From assembly GCA_022782605.1 (NCBI GenBank), contig JALFMW010000312.1:1-47528 (forward strand): a DNA stretch of 47,528 nt. Direction: 5' to 3'. Positions 40,280 to 47,528 of the stretch are shown piece by piece. The notes under the pieces are model-generated. The model worked only from the letters and a program-made list of their open reading frames with translations, had not been told where the DNA came from and made no database searches. Made by a program: the position numbers and the translations under genes. Within the stretch, counting starts at the first letter, position 1; every line of letters starts with the position of its first letter. Origin of the DNA: Clostridium sp. (GTDB lineage Bacteria; Bacillota; Clostridia; Peptostreptococcales; Peptostreptococcaceae).

Positions 40280-41710
40280 TTATATAGATTCTATTATTTT
40301 ATTTTTTAAAGTAAATGTTATAGTAGTTCCCACACCTTTTTCACTATCTATAATCATTTTTCCTCCATGTAATTTTACTATTTCATTACTTATAGCAAGT
40401 CCAAGTCCACTTCCCGATTTATTATAATCTTCTTGGAAGAATTTATCTAATACCTTCGTCAAGTTTTCTTTTTTTATACCAACGCCATTATCAGTTACGG
40501 TAAATGTTGTAAATTCTTCACCTTGTGATACTATAACTACTACATATCCACCTTCTGCCGTAAATTTTATAGCATTTTGAACTAAATTAATTAAAACTTG
40601 TCTTAGTCTATTTTTATCTCCTTGAATATCAACTATATTTTCTGTCTTAAACTCAGTAAGAAGAGTAATATTTTTTTCGTTTGCTTTAACTACAAGTTGA
40701 GTAACAACACCCTTTGCTAGTTTTGTAACATCAACCATATCTATTTGTAATCTTATTCTATCAGATGATAAACGAGAAAAATCAAGTAAATCTTCTACTA
40801 AAGATATCATTCTTTCAGTTTCATCTTGTATTATTCCAAGACCTAAATCAAGCTCTTCCTTACCTATACCTTCATAACCTAAAGTTTCACTCCATCCCTT
40901 TATAGATGTAAGTGGTGTTCTAAGTTCATGAGAAACAGATGATATAAATTCTTCTTTTAATTTTCTACTCTTATCAATTTCTACTGCCATATGTTCAAAT
41001 GTTCTAACAAGATCTCCTATCTCATCATCATATAGCTCTTCTTTTTTTAATTTAATATTATAATTTCCTTGAGCTAATTCATTGGCAAACTGCTTTAAGT
41101 TTTTTAAAGGTCTAATCAGAGATTCTGCAAATCTTAAACTTAATAAAAGTGCAATTATTAATATAATTATACCTGCAATTACAAAGAAACAAATAAGTTT
41201 TAATATAGTATTATCAATATTTCTTAAAGATAAGCTATATCTAACTACCCCTTCTATTTGATTATTCATTCTAAGTGGCACAGAAATACTCATAACATGT
41301 TCGTTTGTTCCTGCAATATTATAAGTATAAGGAGTTAAATTATTACTACCCCTTAGGGCTTTATTAACATCTTCGTACTCATATTTTTTATTTGTTTTTA
41401 TGCCATACTTATCTAAAATAACATTTTTATTTTTATCAATAAATTCAACAGTAAAATTAGTATTGCTATTAATTTGTCCCTTTTCGAAAATATTGTAGAC
41501 CTTATTTTCAAAGCTGGCTGATTCCATTCCAACACCATCGTATATGTCCATAGTATATGTTGCCTGGGAAATCAATGATTGCTTAGCTGAATTATAATAA
41601 TAGTTTTGAAGATAAAACATAAACAGACCTTCAAATAAAGCTACTGTTATAATTATCATGATAAAATAATATTTTACTACTCTTTTTCTAAGCCCTTCTA
41701 AATGTAACAC
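40280..41710 (-). CDS. Membrane sensor histidine kinase
   Basis: 476 residues. Two membrane helices (about 12-34 and 170-192) enclose an extracytoplasmic sensor of some 135 residues, probably PAS-like. HAMP follows (193-245), then HisKA with SSVSHELRTPLTSIKGWSETL (His261) and HATPase with NLVQNAIKFT, DNGVGIK and GSGLGLAI. It is the OmpR-class partner of the regulator three bases upstream. The start is a GTG at 41710 with AAAGGATG upstream. Signal unknown; the lipoprotein of the same operon could modulate it at the cell surface. Confidence 0.93.
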   Translation of the reverse strand: MLHLEGLRKRVVKYYFIMIIITVALFEGLFMFYLQNYYYNSAKQSLISQATYTMDIYDGVGMESASFENKVYNIFEKGQINSNTNFTVEFIDKNKNVILDKYGIKTNKKYEYEDVNKALRGSNNLTPYTYNIAGTNEHVMSISVPLRMNNQIEGVVRYSLSLRNIDNTILKLICFFVIAGIIILIIALLLSLRFAESLIRPLKNLKQFANELAQGNYNIKLKKEELYDDEIGDLVRTFEHMAVEIDKSRKLKEEFISSVSHELRTPLTSIKGWSETLGYEGIGKEELDLGLGIIQDETERMISLVEDLLDFSRLSSDRIRLQIDMVDVTKLAKGVVTQLVVKANEKNITLLTEFKTENIVDIQGDKNRLRQVLINLVQNAIKFTAEGGYVVVIVSQGEEFTTFTVTDNGVGIKKENLTKVLDKFFQEDYNKSGSGLGLAISNEIVKLHGGKMIIDSEKGVGTTITFTLKNKIIESI

Positions 41711-41713
41711 CTA

Positions 41714-42412
41714 TTATTCATCCTTTCTAAAACAGTATCCATATCCCCAAACTGTTTGGATATACTTAGGTTTTGATGGATCATCCTCTATTTTATTTCT
41801 GATTCTTCTTATATTAACATCAACTATTTTAAAATCATATAAATAGTTGCTACCCCATACTTCATTTAATATTTGATCTCTACTTAAAGATTTTTTAGTA
41901 TTAACCATTAAGTATTTAACTATTGAAAACTCTGTAGGTGTTAATTCTATTTCTATTCCATTTTTATATAATTTTCTTTTGTCTATATTTAATATGAAAG
42001 GATCTGAAATAATTTCATTACTTTTAGTTTTACTATCATCCTTTTTAACTCTTCTGATAAGTGCTGAAACTCTTACTAATAACTCTTTTATACTAAATGG
42101 TTTTACCATATAATCATCTGCACCAGATATAAATCCTTCTAATTTGTCCTCTTCTTGACCTTTTGCTGTTAACATAATTATGCCAATTTGATCAAATTGC
42201 TGCCTAATAAATTTACAAACATCTATTCCACTCATATCAGGTAACATTACATCAAGTAGCGCTATTGATATATCTGGGTGATTTGAAAGTTGTTCTATAG
42301 CCTCTGATCCCGTTCCAGCTTCTATTATTTCATAGCCTTCTCTTTTTAAATTTATACTTACAAAACTTCTTATACCTATTTCATCTTCTAGAACTAATAT
42401 TTTTTCCTTCAT
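41714..42412 (-). CDS. OmpR/PhoB-family response regulator
   Basis: 232 residues: receiver (1-115) with LVLEDE acidic pair, phosphorylation site Asp54 in ALLDVMLPDMSG, the switch Thr in MLTAKG and Lys in VKPF; then a winged-helix DNA-binding domain (130-228) with ELTPTEFSIVKYL and VDVNIRRIRNKIEDDPSKPKYIQTVWGYGY. Phosphorylated by the kinase three bases downstream. Preceded by the lipoprotein gene, 31 bases away. Targets are unknown; autoregulation of the operon is common in this class. Confidence 0.95.
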   Translation of the reverse strand: MKEKILVLEDEIGIRSFVSINLKREGYEIIEAGTGSEAIEQLSNHPDISIALLDVMLPDMSGIDVCKFIRQQFDQIGIIMLTAKGQEEDKLEGFISGADDYMVKPFSIKELLVRVSALIRRVKKDDSKTKSNEIISDPFILNIDKRKLYKNGIEIELTPTEFSIVKYLMVNTKKSLSRDQILNEVWGSNYLYDFKIVDVNIRRIRNKIEDDPSKPKYIQTVWGYGYCFRKDE

Positions 42413-42443
42413 TTTCGAATAATTCCTCCCAAAATCTCAAATT

Positions 42444-43811
42444 CTATTTATATATAATAGAAAAATATTCTTTCATATTATCTAATGTCAAATCATATTT
42501 TTCAAATTCATCTTTATCTTTTATAACAAGTTGATAGTAATTATTATCTGTTTCTGCCAAAATACTTTCTATTTTAGGACTTGTTTTCGCATCCTCAACT
42601 ATGTTTTTTTGCGATACTCCTATTTGAAATAATTCCTCAGGTTCTTTTGCATCATTATTATAATGATAGAATATATAATATGGAGTATCTCCAACTATAC
42701 TCTTTTGAATATACAATTCATTTGCAAGATTATCTGGTACTAAGAATTTAAAATTATTCTTGTAATTATAGTATACTTGACTTATGAATATTGTATCTGC
42801 ATCTTTACCAATTTTATTATTCCACTTTCTCCAACTAATAAGAGATGATGCTTTACTATTTGTGGTATAATTTTCTATCATTTTATTATTAAGAACAGGA
42901 ATATCAATTATACCATCACTATTTGCATCTTTAATCGGAACATAGTATGAATTGAGTATTACATTATCATCATTAAATACTTTTTTCAGTGTTTTATCTT
43001 TCATATATAATATTTGAATTGCATATCCACTTTCTTTTAAAGTTGGCATACTCAATATTAAACCTTTTTTATTGTTATATATCTTTCCTGTTGTAATGTA
43101 TAAATCTTGCAAATTTTTCACATTTGGTATTTTAACTGAGTTACTTATATTTAACTTGTTATCCTTAGTATAATTTAAAATTGTTGCATAAATATCTCCG
43201 CTGATATTATCGCTATTCAACATTAATATATCTTGTTTAATGTCATCATTTAATTTAGTATTATTAATATGTCCTACTTCTATTTTCATAGATGTAAATT
43301 TTTCAAAATCTTTTAACCAGGTTGGTCTTATCTGAGATATCTTTTTTATTTTATTATTCTTAATACTATACACATTCATAGTTGTCACTGAGTTATTATT
43401 AGTAAGTAATATAACTTCATCTAAGCCATCGTTATTCAAATCACAAAAGTTTGCATATTGTATATCTTCTCCTTCTTCTAAATAACTATCTTCAACAACA
43501 TATCCATTATCTTTTTTTGAAATAAGAACAAATCCTACTTTATTTACATTTATATTAACATCTTCTTTTTTCTGAAATGCTATAATATTTGAATCCAATT
43601 CGTTTATTTGTCCTACTTCAGAAGAATTCTTTGGTAATATTAAAGTAGTACCTTCTAAAGACTTATTTATAAAAGTATATAGTTCATTTTTATCCTTGTC
43701 ATAAATTATATTATCATTAAGTAGATTTTCTGGCGAATCACTACTCGTATCACAACCTGTAATAAAAATACATGTAATAAATAATAAGGCTGTTAACTTT
43801 GCTAACTTCAT
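42444..43811 (-). CDS. Lipoprotein with FG-GAP/VCBS-like calcium repeats
   Basis: 455 residues. Lipoprotein signal with lipobox FITGC just before the CDTSSDS start of the mature part. At least two segments (DLNNDGLDEVILL and DANSDGIIDIPVL) have the DxNxDG calcium-loop of FG-GAP/VCBS repeats, so the mature part may be a beta propeller on the outer face of the membrane. Start at 43811 after AGGAGG. It lies between the HD-domain gene (10 bases) and the response regulator (31 bases). The constant linkage suggests a surface sensor or regulator of the two-component system. Confidence 0.85.
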   Translation of the reverse strand: MKLAKLTALLFITCIFITGCDTSSDSPENLLNDNIIYDKDKNELYTFINKSLEGTTLILPKNSSEVGQINELDSNIIAFQKKEDVNINVNKVGFVLISKKDNGYVVEDSYLEEGEDIQYANFCDLNNDGLDEVILLTNNNSVTTMNVYSIKNNKIKKISQIRPTWLKDFEKFTSMKIEVGHINNTKLNDDIKQDILMLNSDNISGDIYATILNYTKDNKLNISNSVKIPNVKNLQDLYITTGKIYNNKKGLILSMPTLKESGYAIQILYMKDKTLKKVFNDDNVILNSYYVPIKDANSDGIIDIPVLNNKMIENYTTNSKASSLISWRKWNNKIGKDADTIFISQVYYNYKNNFKFLVPDNLANELYIQKSIVGDTPYYIFYHYNNDAKEPEELFQIGVSQKNIVEDAKTSPKIESILAETDNNYYQLVIKDKDEFEKYDLTLDNMKEYFSIIYK

Positions 43812-43821
43812 ATATTCCCTC

Positions 43822-44445
43822 CTATTTGTATTTGTCAGCAAAAAAAGATTTAAAATCATTTATTCGTTTTTCTTCCTTTTTCACTTTTTCTTGACATAGG
43901 CTTCCTCTTCCAAGTCTATCTGCCAAAGAAAGTAAACTTATTTCCTCATAATCAGATTCATTTACTATCTCTTTTTCTCTAAAAAAAGGTAATTTTTTAT
44001 CATAAAATAAAGTTTGCATATGATATTTAACCAGGATACACACTTCATTTATGAACTTTTCATCATCTGTCACTTGGTTTAAAAACTTTCTAGCAAGTAT
44101 TTCTCCTTGTAAATCATGACCATATGCAGTAATTTTCCCTTTTCTTACCCTTGTTGTTGTAAGTTTTCCCAAGTCATGTAAAAGAGCTGACCACATGAAT
44201 ACTCTTTTATTTTTAGATTTTTCTTTATATTCACTTGCTTTATCAACTACCATTAATGTATGATTTAAAACATTTCCCTCAGGGTGATGAACTAAGTTTT
44301 GTTCAACATCCTGCAATTTTTTAATCTTTATAAAAGGTTTTTCATCAAATTCACCTTCATCTATTAATTTTTTAATTTCAATAGAAGGCTTAGATGAATT
44401 CAATAATATTTCATCTACTTTTACAAATACTTCTTTGCAAGTCAT
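43822..44445 (-). CDS. HD-domain hydrolase
   Basis: 207 residues with an HD metal-dependent phosphohydrolase domain: HTLMVVDKA near residue 62 (first His), ALLHDLGKL near 87 (HD pair) and YGHDLQGE near 108, with LLSLADRLGRG as the final Asp block. The style resembles the HD domain of bacterial tRNA nucleotidyltransferases, but no nucleotidyltransferase part is present. Probably a nucleotide or RNA-end phosphatase/phosphodiesterase; substrate unknown. First gene of the operon leading to the lipoprotein and two-component system. AAGAGTG precedes the ATG. Confidence 0.88.
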   Translation of the reverse strand: MTCKEVFVKVDEILLNSSKPSIEIKKLIDEGEFDEKPFIKIKKLQDVEQNLVHHPEGNVLNHTLMVVDKASEYKEKSKNKRVFMWSALLHDLGKLTTTRVRKGKITAYGHDLQGEILARKFLNQVTDDEKFINEVCILVKYHMQTLFYDKKLPFFREKEIVNESDYEEISLLSLADRLGRGSLCQEKVKKEEKRINDFKSFFADKYK

Positions 44446-44606
44446 AAAATCACTCTTTCTATTTTATTATACATGAATTTTTTCAAAATAAAAGATTACT
44501 TATCAAGTAAATCTTATTATATTCTAACACAAGATTATAAGTTTATTTATTTTTTATTTTTCCATTAAAATTTATTATATATTCTTATAGTATTTTACAA
44601 AAATTT

Positions 44607-44658
44607 AAAGCTAAATCCAAAGATACATAATTATAATATATCTTAAAGATTTAGCTTT
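44607..44658 (-). terminator. Probable terminator of the Lys-rich protein gene
   Basis: AAAGCTAAATC and GATTTAGCTTT pair, with an inner AAGATA/TATCTT pair, giving a long interrupted hairpin. It begins 15 bases after the gene at 44673. Confidence 0.6.
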
Positions 44659-44672
44659 CAAAATCACTTTAA

Positions 44673-45428
44673 TTAAATTTTAGGAAATTTGTCATCTGAC
44701 CATATAATATCTTCCATTTTATGTTCAATCTCTTTTTCTTCCACTTCAGGAGTAGAATTTTCTTCATCTTTATCACTTATATTTCTAAAGATACTACCTT
44801 CTATAATTTCATCTTCATTAATTTCATTAATCTCATCAACTTCAACTTCTTCAGTATCTATAGATTGAGTTTTTATTTCTTCTTTTTTTGATTTTTTAGA
44901 TTGTTTTTTACTTTTATCTTCCTTAGTAGGTTCTACTTGTTTCTTTGATGACTTTTTAGTTGATTTTTTACTGCTTTCTTCCTTATCATTTTCTTTGGAT
45001 TTTTTCTTTGATGATTTTTTGCTTTTTTCGTGAGTTTTATGTGATTTCTTTTCTTTTTGTTGAGTTGAGTTTTTATTATTTGATTGATCATTAATTTCTA
45101 GATACTCATTTTTTGAAACATCCTCTATAATTTCTTTTGGCTCTTCTTTATTTTTCTTATGATTTTTATTTAAAGATTTAGTATTTTTCTTTCTATTTTC
45201 ATTAGAAGTAGATTTTTTCTTTGTTCCTAAATTAAAATTGAACCCTTTCTTTTTCTTTGTTCCTCTTGGTTCTTCTTGTACTTCAACTTCTTTTTTATCG
45301 TTATTATTATCCATTAAATCATTTAATATTACTTCATTGTAATCTTCTTCATATTGAGAAGTCTTCTTATTATTTTTTTGTTGCTTATGTTTCGGACTTC
45401 TTCTAAGGTTTTTCTTTGTATTAAACAA
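44673..45428 (-). CDS. Lysine-rich, intrinsically disordered protein
   Basis: 251 residues of low-complexity sequence dominated by Lys, Glu, Ser and Asn. A basic N-terminus (KKNLRRSPKHKQQKNNKK) and a long KKSSKKKSKE-type middle pass into an acidic C-terminal third (VEVDEINEINEDEIIEGS) ending WSDDKFPKI. No signal peptide, membrane helix or recognisable domain. Such charge-segregated proteins could bind nucleic acid or act as spore or chromosome-associated proteins; nothing proves either. Start is TTG at 45428, after GGGGGTG, inside an inverted repeat. Follows the methyltransferase gene by 66 bases. Confidence 0.72.
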   Translation of the reverse strand: MFNTKKNLRRSPKHKQQKNNKKTSQYEEDYNEVILNDLMDNNNDKKEVEVQEEPRGTKKKKGFNFNLGTKKKSTSNENRKKNTKSLNKNHKKNKEEPKEIIEDVSKNEYLEINDQSNNKNSTQQKEKKSHKTHEKSKKSSKKKSKENDKEESSKKSTKKSSKKQVEPTKEDKSKKQSKKSKKEEIKTQSIDTEEVEVDEINEINEDEIIEGSIFRNISDKDEENSTPEVEEKEIEHKMEDIIWSDDKFPKI

Positions 45429-45437
45429 ATTTACACC

Positions 45438-45478
45438 CCCTTAAACCTACTTATTATAATATATATTCAGTTTAAGGG
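45438..45478. repeat. Inverted repeat embracing -10 box and ribosome binding site
   Basis: CCCTTAAAC (45438-45446) and GTTTAAGGG (45470-45478) are exact complements. On the minus strand the distal arm contains the ribosome binding site of the Lys-rich gene, and TATAAT lies in the centre. It could be an operator or a site-hiding hairpin. Confidence 0.5.
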
Positions 45479-45494
45479 AATATATTATTAATTA

Positions 45495-46640
45495 TTAATT
45501 ATTTTTAGGTGGCTTTGGTCCTATATATTGATATAAGTTACTCTTTAACATACCATTATATAATTTTCTTCTTTTAGTTGCTTCTTGACCAAATTCATTT
45601 TCAAAGTCTTCATATGAAGTTATAAGGTAATAAGACCAGTTTTTAAGTTTTCTAAATGCATATCCTAATTTCTTATAAAGCATTTTAACTGTATCTGTGT
45701 CTTCAAGTCTTTCACCATATGGAGGATTTGTTACTATAAATCCATACTCTTCATCACTTGTAAATTCTGTTGCATCGCCATATCTAAATTCTATATAATC
45801 GGCAACACCTGCTATTTCCGCATTTTCTCTAGCAATTTCTAGTGCTTCTTCGTCTATATCATATCCATAAATTTTAAAATCAACTTCTTCATTCATTTGT
45901 GCGTATGCTTCTCTTCTTACATCCCACCAAATTTTCTTGTCCATAGTTCTCCATTTTTCTGAAATAAATTCTCTATTCATTCCAGGAGCCATATTTATTC
46001 CTTTCATGGCAGCTTCTATTAAAAGTGTTCCAGAACCGCACATAGGATCTACTAAAGTTCTTCCTGGTCTCCAAGGTACTAGCTCCATAATAGCCGCAGC
46101 TAAAGTTTCTCTGATTGGTGCTTTATTAGCTCTTTCTCTATATCCTCTTTTGTGAAGAGCTGTTCCTGAAGTATCTATAGTTAAGGTTACTTTATCCTTG
46201 TGTATAAATACATATATAGGATATTTCTCTTTATCTTCTTTTAATAATCCTGTTTCTAAATAGCTTTTCTTTAAACTTTCAACTACAGCTTTTTTAACAA
46301 TTGACTGTATATCTGGAGTTGAGTATAGTTTTGATTTTATAGATGATGCTTTTGAAATTGGGAATTGAGCACCAAATGGTATGTATTTAGCCCAGTTTAT
46401 TCTCTTTGTTTCTTCAAATAATTCATCAAAACTTCTAGCTTCAAATTCTGCCACCTTAAGATGTACTCTTTCAGCACATCTTAGATACATATTTGATTTT
46501 GCAATACCATATTCATCAGTTTTATATGTAACTCTTCCATCTTCTGTTTTTATTATTTCGTAGCCTAAGTTTTTTATTTCTCTTGCCAACATTTTTTCTA
46601 CACCAAAAAAGCATGGTGCTACTAAAGTATAATTTTTCAT
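45495..46640 (-). CDS. THUMP-domain RNA methyltransferase (RlmL N-half / YpsC family)
   Basis: 381 residues. N-terminal ferredoxin-like and THUMP region (about 1-155) for RNA binding, then a Rossmann methyltransferase: VDPMCGSGTLLIEA for SAM, YGYDIDEEAL for the ribose, and the catalytic TNPPYGERL of N2-guanine methyltransferases. E. coli RlmL makes m2G2445 in 23S rRNA; this single-domain Firmicute form probably does likewise, but the target is inferred. A CxxGVEKMLAREI-like start is typical. It begins 15 bases after larE on the same strand. Confidence 0.92.
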   Translation of the reverse strand: MKNYTLVAPCFFGVEKMLAREIKNLGYEIIKTEDGRVTYKTDEYGIAKSNMYLRCAERVHLKVAEFEARSFDELFEETKRINWAKYIPFGAQFPISKASSIKSKLYSTPDIQSIVKKAVVESLKKSYLETGLLKEDKEKYPIYVFIHKDKVTLTIDTSGTALHKRGYRERANKAPIRETLAAAIMELVPWRPGRTLVDPMCGSGTLLIEAAMKGINMAPGMNREFISEKWRTMDKKIWWDVRREAYAQMNEEVDFKIYGYDIDEEALEIARENAEIAGVADYIEFRYGDATEFTSDEEYGFIVTNPPYGERLEDTDTVKMLYKKLGYAFRKLKNWSYYLITSYEDFENEFGQEATKRRKLYNGMLKSNLYQYIGPKPPKNN

Positions 46641-46655
46641 CTGTTCCTCCTGTTG

Positions 46656-47456
46656 TTAGTTCATACTTCCCATCTTGTAACCATTTAAGTCTAATGTAAC
46701 GTATTTAAATCCTATTTCTTTAAATTTCAGATTCACTTTATTTATAATTTCATCATTATAAAACTTGCTTATTTGTTTTTTTTCAACTTCTATTCTAGCC
46801 AAATCTTCATGAAATCTAACTCTATATTGAGTGAAACCACAATCTTGTAAGAAGTTTTCAGCCTCTTCAATCATTCTTAGCTTTTCTTTTGTTATTTTAT
46901 TATTTGTAGGTATTCTAGTTGCTAAACAAGCAAAAGCTGCTTTATTGTATGTACTAATATTTAACTCTTTAGATAAGGTTCTAATTTCATCTTTAGTTAA
47001 CTTAGCATCTTTAAGAGGACTTATTATATTTAATTCTTCTAATGCCTTAAGTCCTGGTCTATAATCATCTAAGTCACTAAAATTTGTTCCATCTAATATA
47101 TATTTTATATTATGTTCACTTGCTATTTCTTTTATTTTAGTAAATATAAATTTTTTACAATAATAGCATCTTAAAGGGCCATTATCTATAAACTGAGGTA
47201 AATCCAAGTCATCAATTTTATATACAATTTGCTTCACACCAAATTCCTTGGCATAATTATTTGACTCTTCTATCTCCCTAGTTGAATGCATCATTGCATT
47301 TATAGTAATAGCCAAAATATTATCTCCTAAAGTATCTTTGGCAACTTTTAATAAAAAATTACTATCAACACCTCCTGAGTATGCTATAGCAACTTTACCC
47401 ATTGTTTTTAATTGATTTATTAATTTATTTAATTTATCTTCTAATATTTTATTCAT
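46656..47456 (-). CDS. larE: ATP-dependent sacrificial sulfur transferase LarE
   Basis: 266 residues of the PP-loop ATPase superfamily. SGGVDS at 27-32 is the ATP-binding loop, and AFACLATRIPTNNKIT near 174-189 holds Cys177, the family's sulfur-giving cysteine. Cys97 and Cys100 (RCYYCKK) are also present, giving the three-cysteine pattern of LarE enzymes that bind a [4Fe-4S] cluster and need not sacrifice their own cysteine. LarE makes the nickel-pincer cofactor of lactate racemase and relatives. larA, larB and larC are not in the window. First gene of a pair with the methyltransferase. AGGGG precedes the ATG. Confidence 0.9.
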   Translation of the reverse strand: MNKILEDKLNKLINQLKTMGKVAIAYSGGVDSNFLLKVAKDTLGDNILAITINAMMHSTREIEESNNYAKEFGVKQIVYKIDDLDLPQFIDNGPLRCYYCKKFIFTKIKEIASEHNIKYILDGTNFSDLDDYRPGLKALEELNIISPLKDAKLTKDEIRTLSKELNISTYNKAAFACLATRIPTNNKITKEKLRMIEEAENFLQDCGFTQYRVRFHEDLARIEVEKKQISKFYNDEIINKVNLKFKEIGFKYVTLDLNGYKMGSMN

Positions 47457-47492
47457 CCCTTTGTCCCCTAATTAAAATAATTTATCTATTCT

Positions 47493-47521
47493 AGTATATA
47501 GAAAGAATTTTAATAAATCAA
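47493..47521 (-). promoter_or_regulatory. Sigma-A promoter of larE
   Basis: On the minus strand TTGATT (47521-47516) and TATACT (47498-47493) are 17 bases apart, 37 bases before the larE start. Confidence 0.7.
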
Positions 47522-47528
47522 ATAAATT

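Noticed and set aside
1-47528. CRISPR arrays, tRNA or rRNA genes, prophage or insertion sequences
   Set aside because: No regular spaced repeats, cloverleaf-like GC-rich stretches, integrase or transposase frames were found in either strand.

Overview
The window is very AT-rich, uses strong AGGAGG-type ribosome binding sites with ATG, GTG or TTG starts, and is packed with long intrinsic terminators. Together with a clostridial-type queuine salvage operon, a cysteine-rich probable spore-surface protein and many Clostridia-specific families, this points to an anaerobic Firmicute of the Peptostreptococcaceae (Clostridioides / Paraclostridium / Paeniclostridium / Romboutsia area). The species cannot be fixed from the sequence alone. 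I see 48 protein-coding genes, one riboswitch, about twenty terminators and several promoters and operator-like repeats. I see no rRNA, tRNA, CRISPR array, prophage or insertion sequence. It reads as ordinary chromosome with accessory stretches.

Layout. 1-420: C-terminal end of a GntR/FCD regulator, facing an aconitase-family hydratase (551-2860). 3029-6983: DUF1284 protein and a heterodimeric ABC exporter pair, one half with a degenerate catalytic site. 7193-8272: an XdhC-like protein with an extra domain at its C-terminus. 8336-11524: a giant two-propeller sensor kinase. 11755-17350: two small proteins, the TldD/PmbA protease pair, DUF378 protein, an editing deacylase and an unknown protein. 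17393-21090: divergent peptide deformylase, a PAS/GAF sensor kinase and a flavodoxin-ferredoxin. 21212-25358: AIM24-like protein, an XRE regulator fused to a complete desulfoferrodoxin, a rhodanese plus C_GCAxxG pair, and a DUF2975/HTH operon with two exported proteins.

25560-32670 is a sulfur and metal neighbourhood: a cystine symporter, a cation-efflux protein, a flavodoxin, cysK-cysE and a Cys-rich GAF-HTH protein. Near-identical palindromes (ATTATCATTTTGATAAT) sit in the promoters of both the symporter and cysK, which implies one shared regulator of cystine uptake and cysteine synthesis. 32803-34790: a lipase-like protein and a Cys-rich probable spore protein. 34895-37262: the queuine salvage operon queK-qrtT-queL, preceded by a preQ1-I riboswitch with a terminator. 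37473-40140: cytidine deaminase, then a PP2C-like phosphatase paired with a glycosyltransferase. 40280-44445: an operon of HD hydrolase, lipoprotein with FG-GAP-like repeats, response regulator and sensor kinase. 44673-47456: a lysine-rich disordered protein, a THUMP RNA methyltransferase and LarE.

Most noteworthy are the XRE-desulfoferrodoxin fusion, which carries an internal ribosome binding site and lacks the usual catalytic lysine; the shared cysteine operator; the riboswitch-controlled queuine salvage operon; and the HTCS-like kinase with no visible partner.
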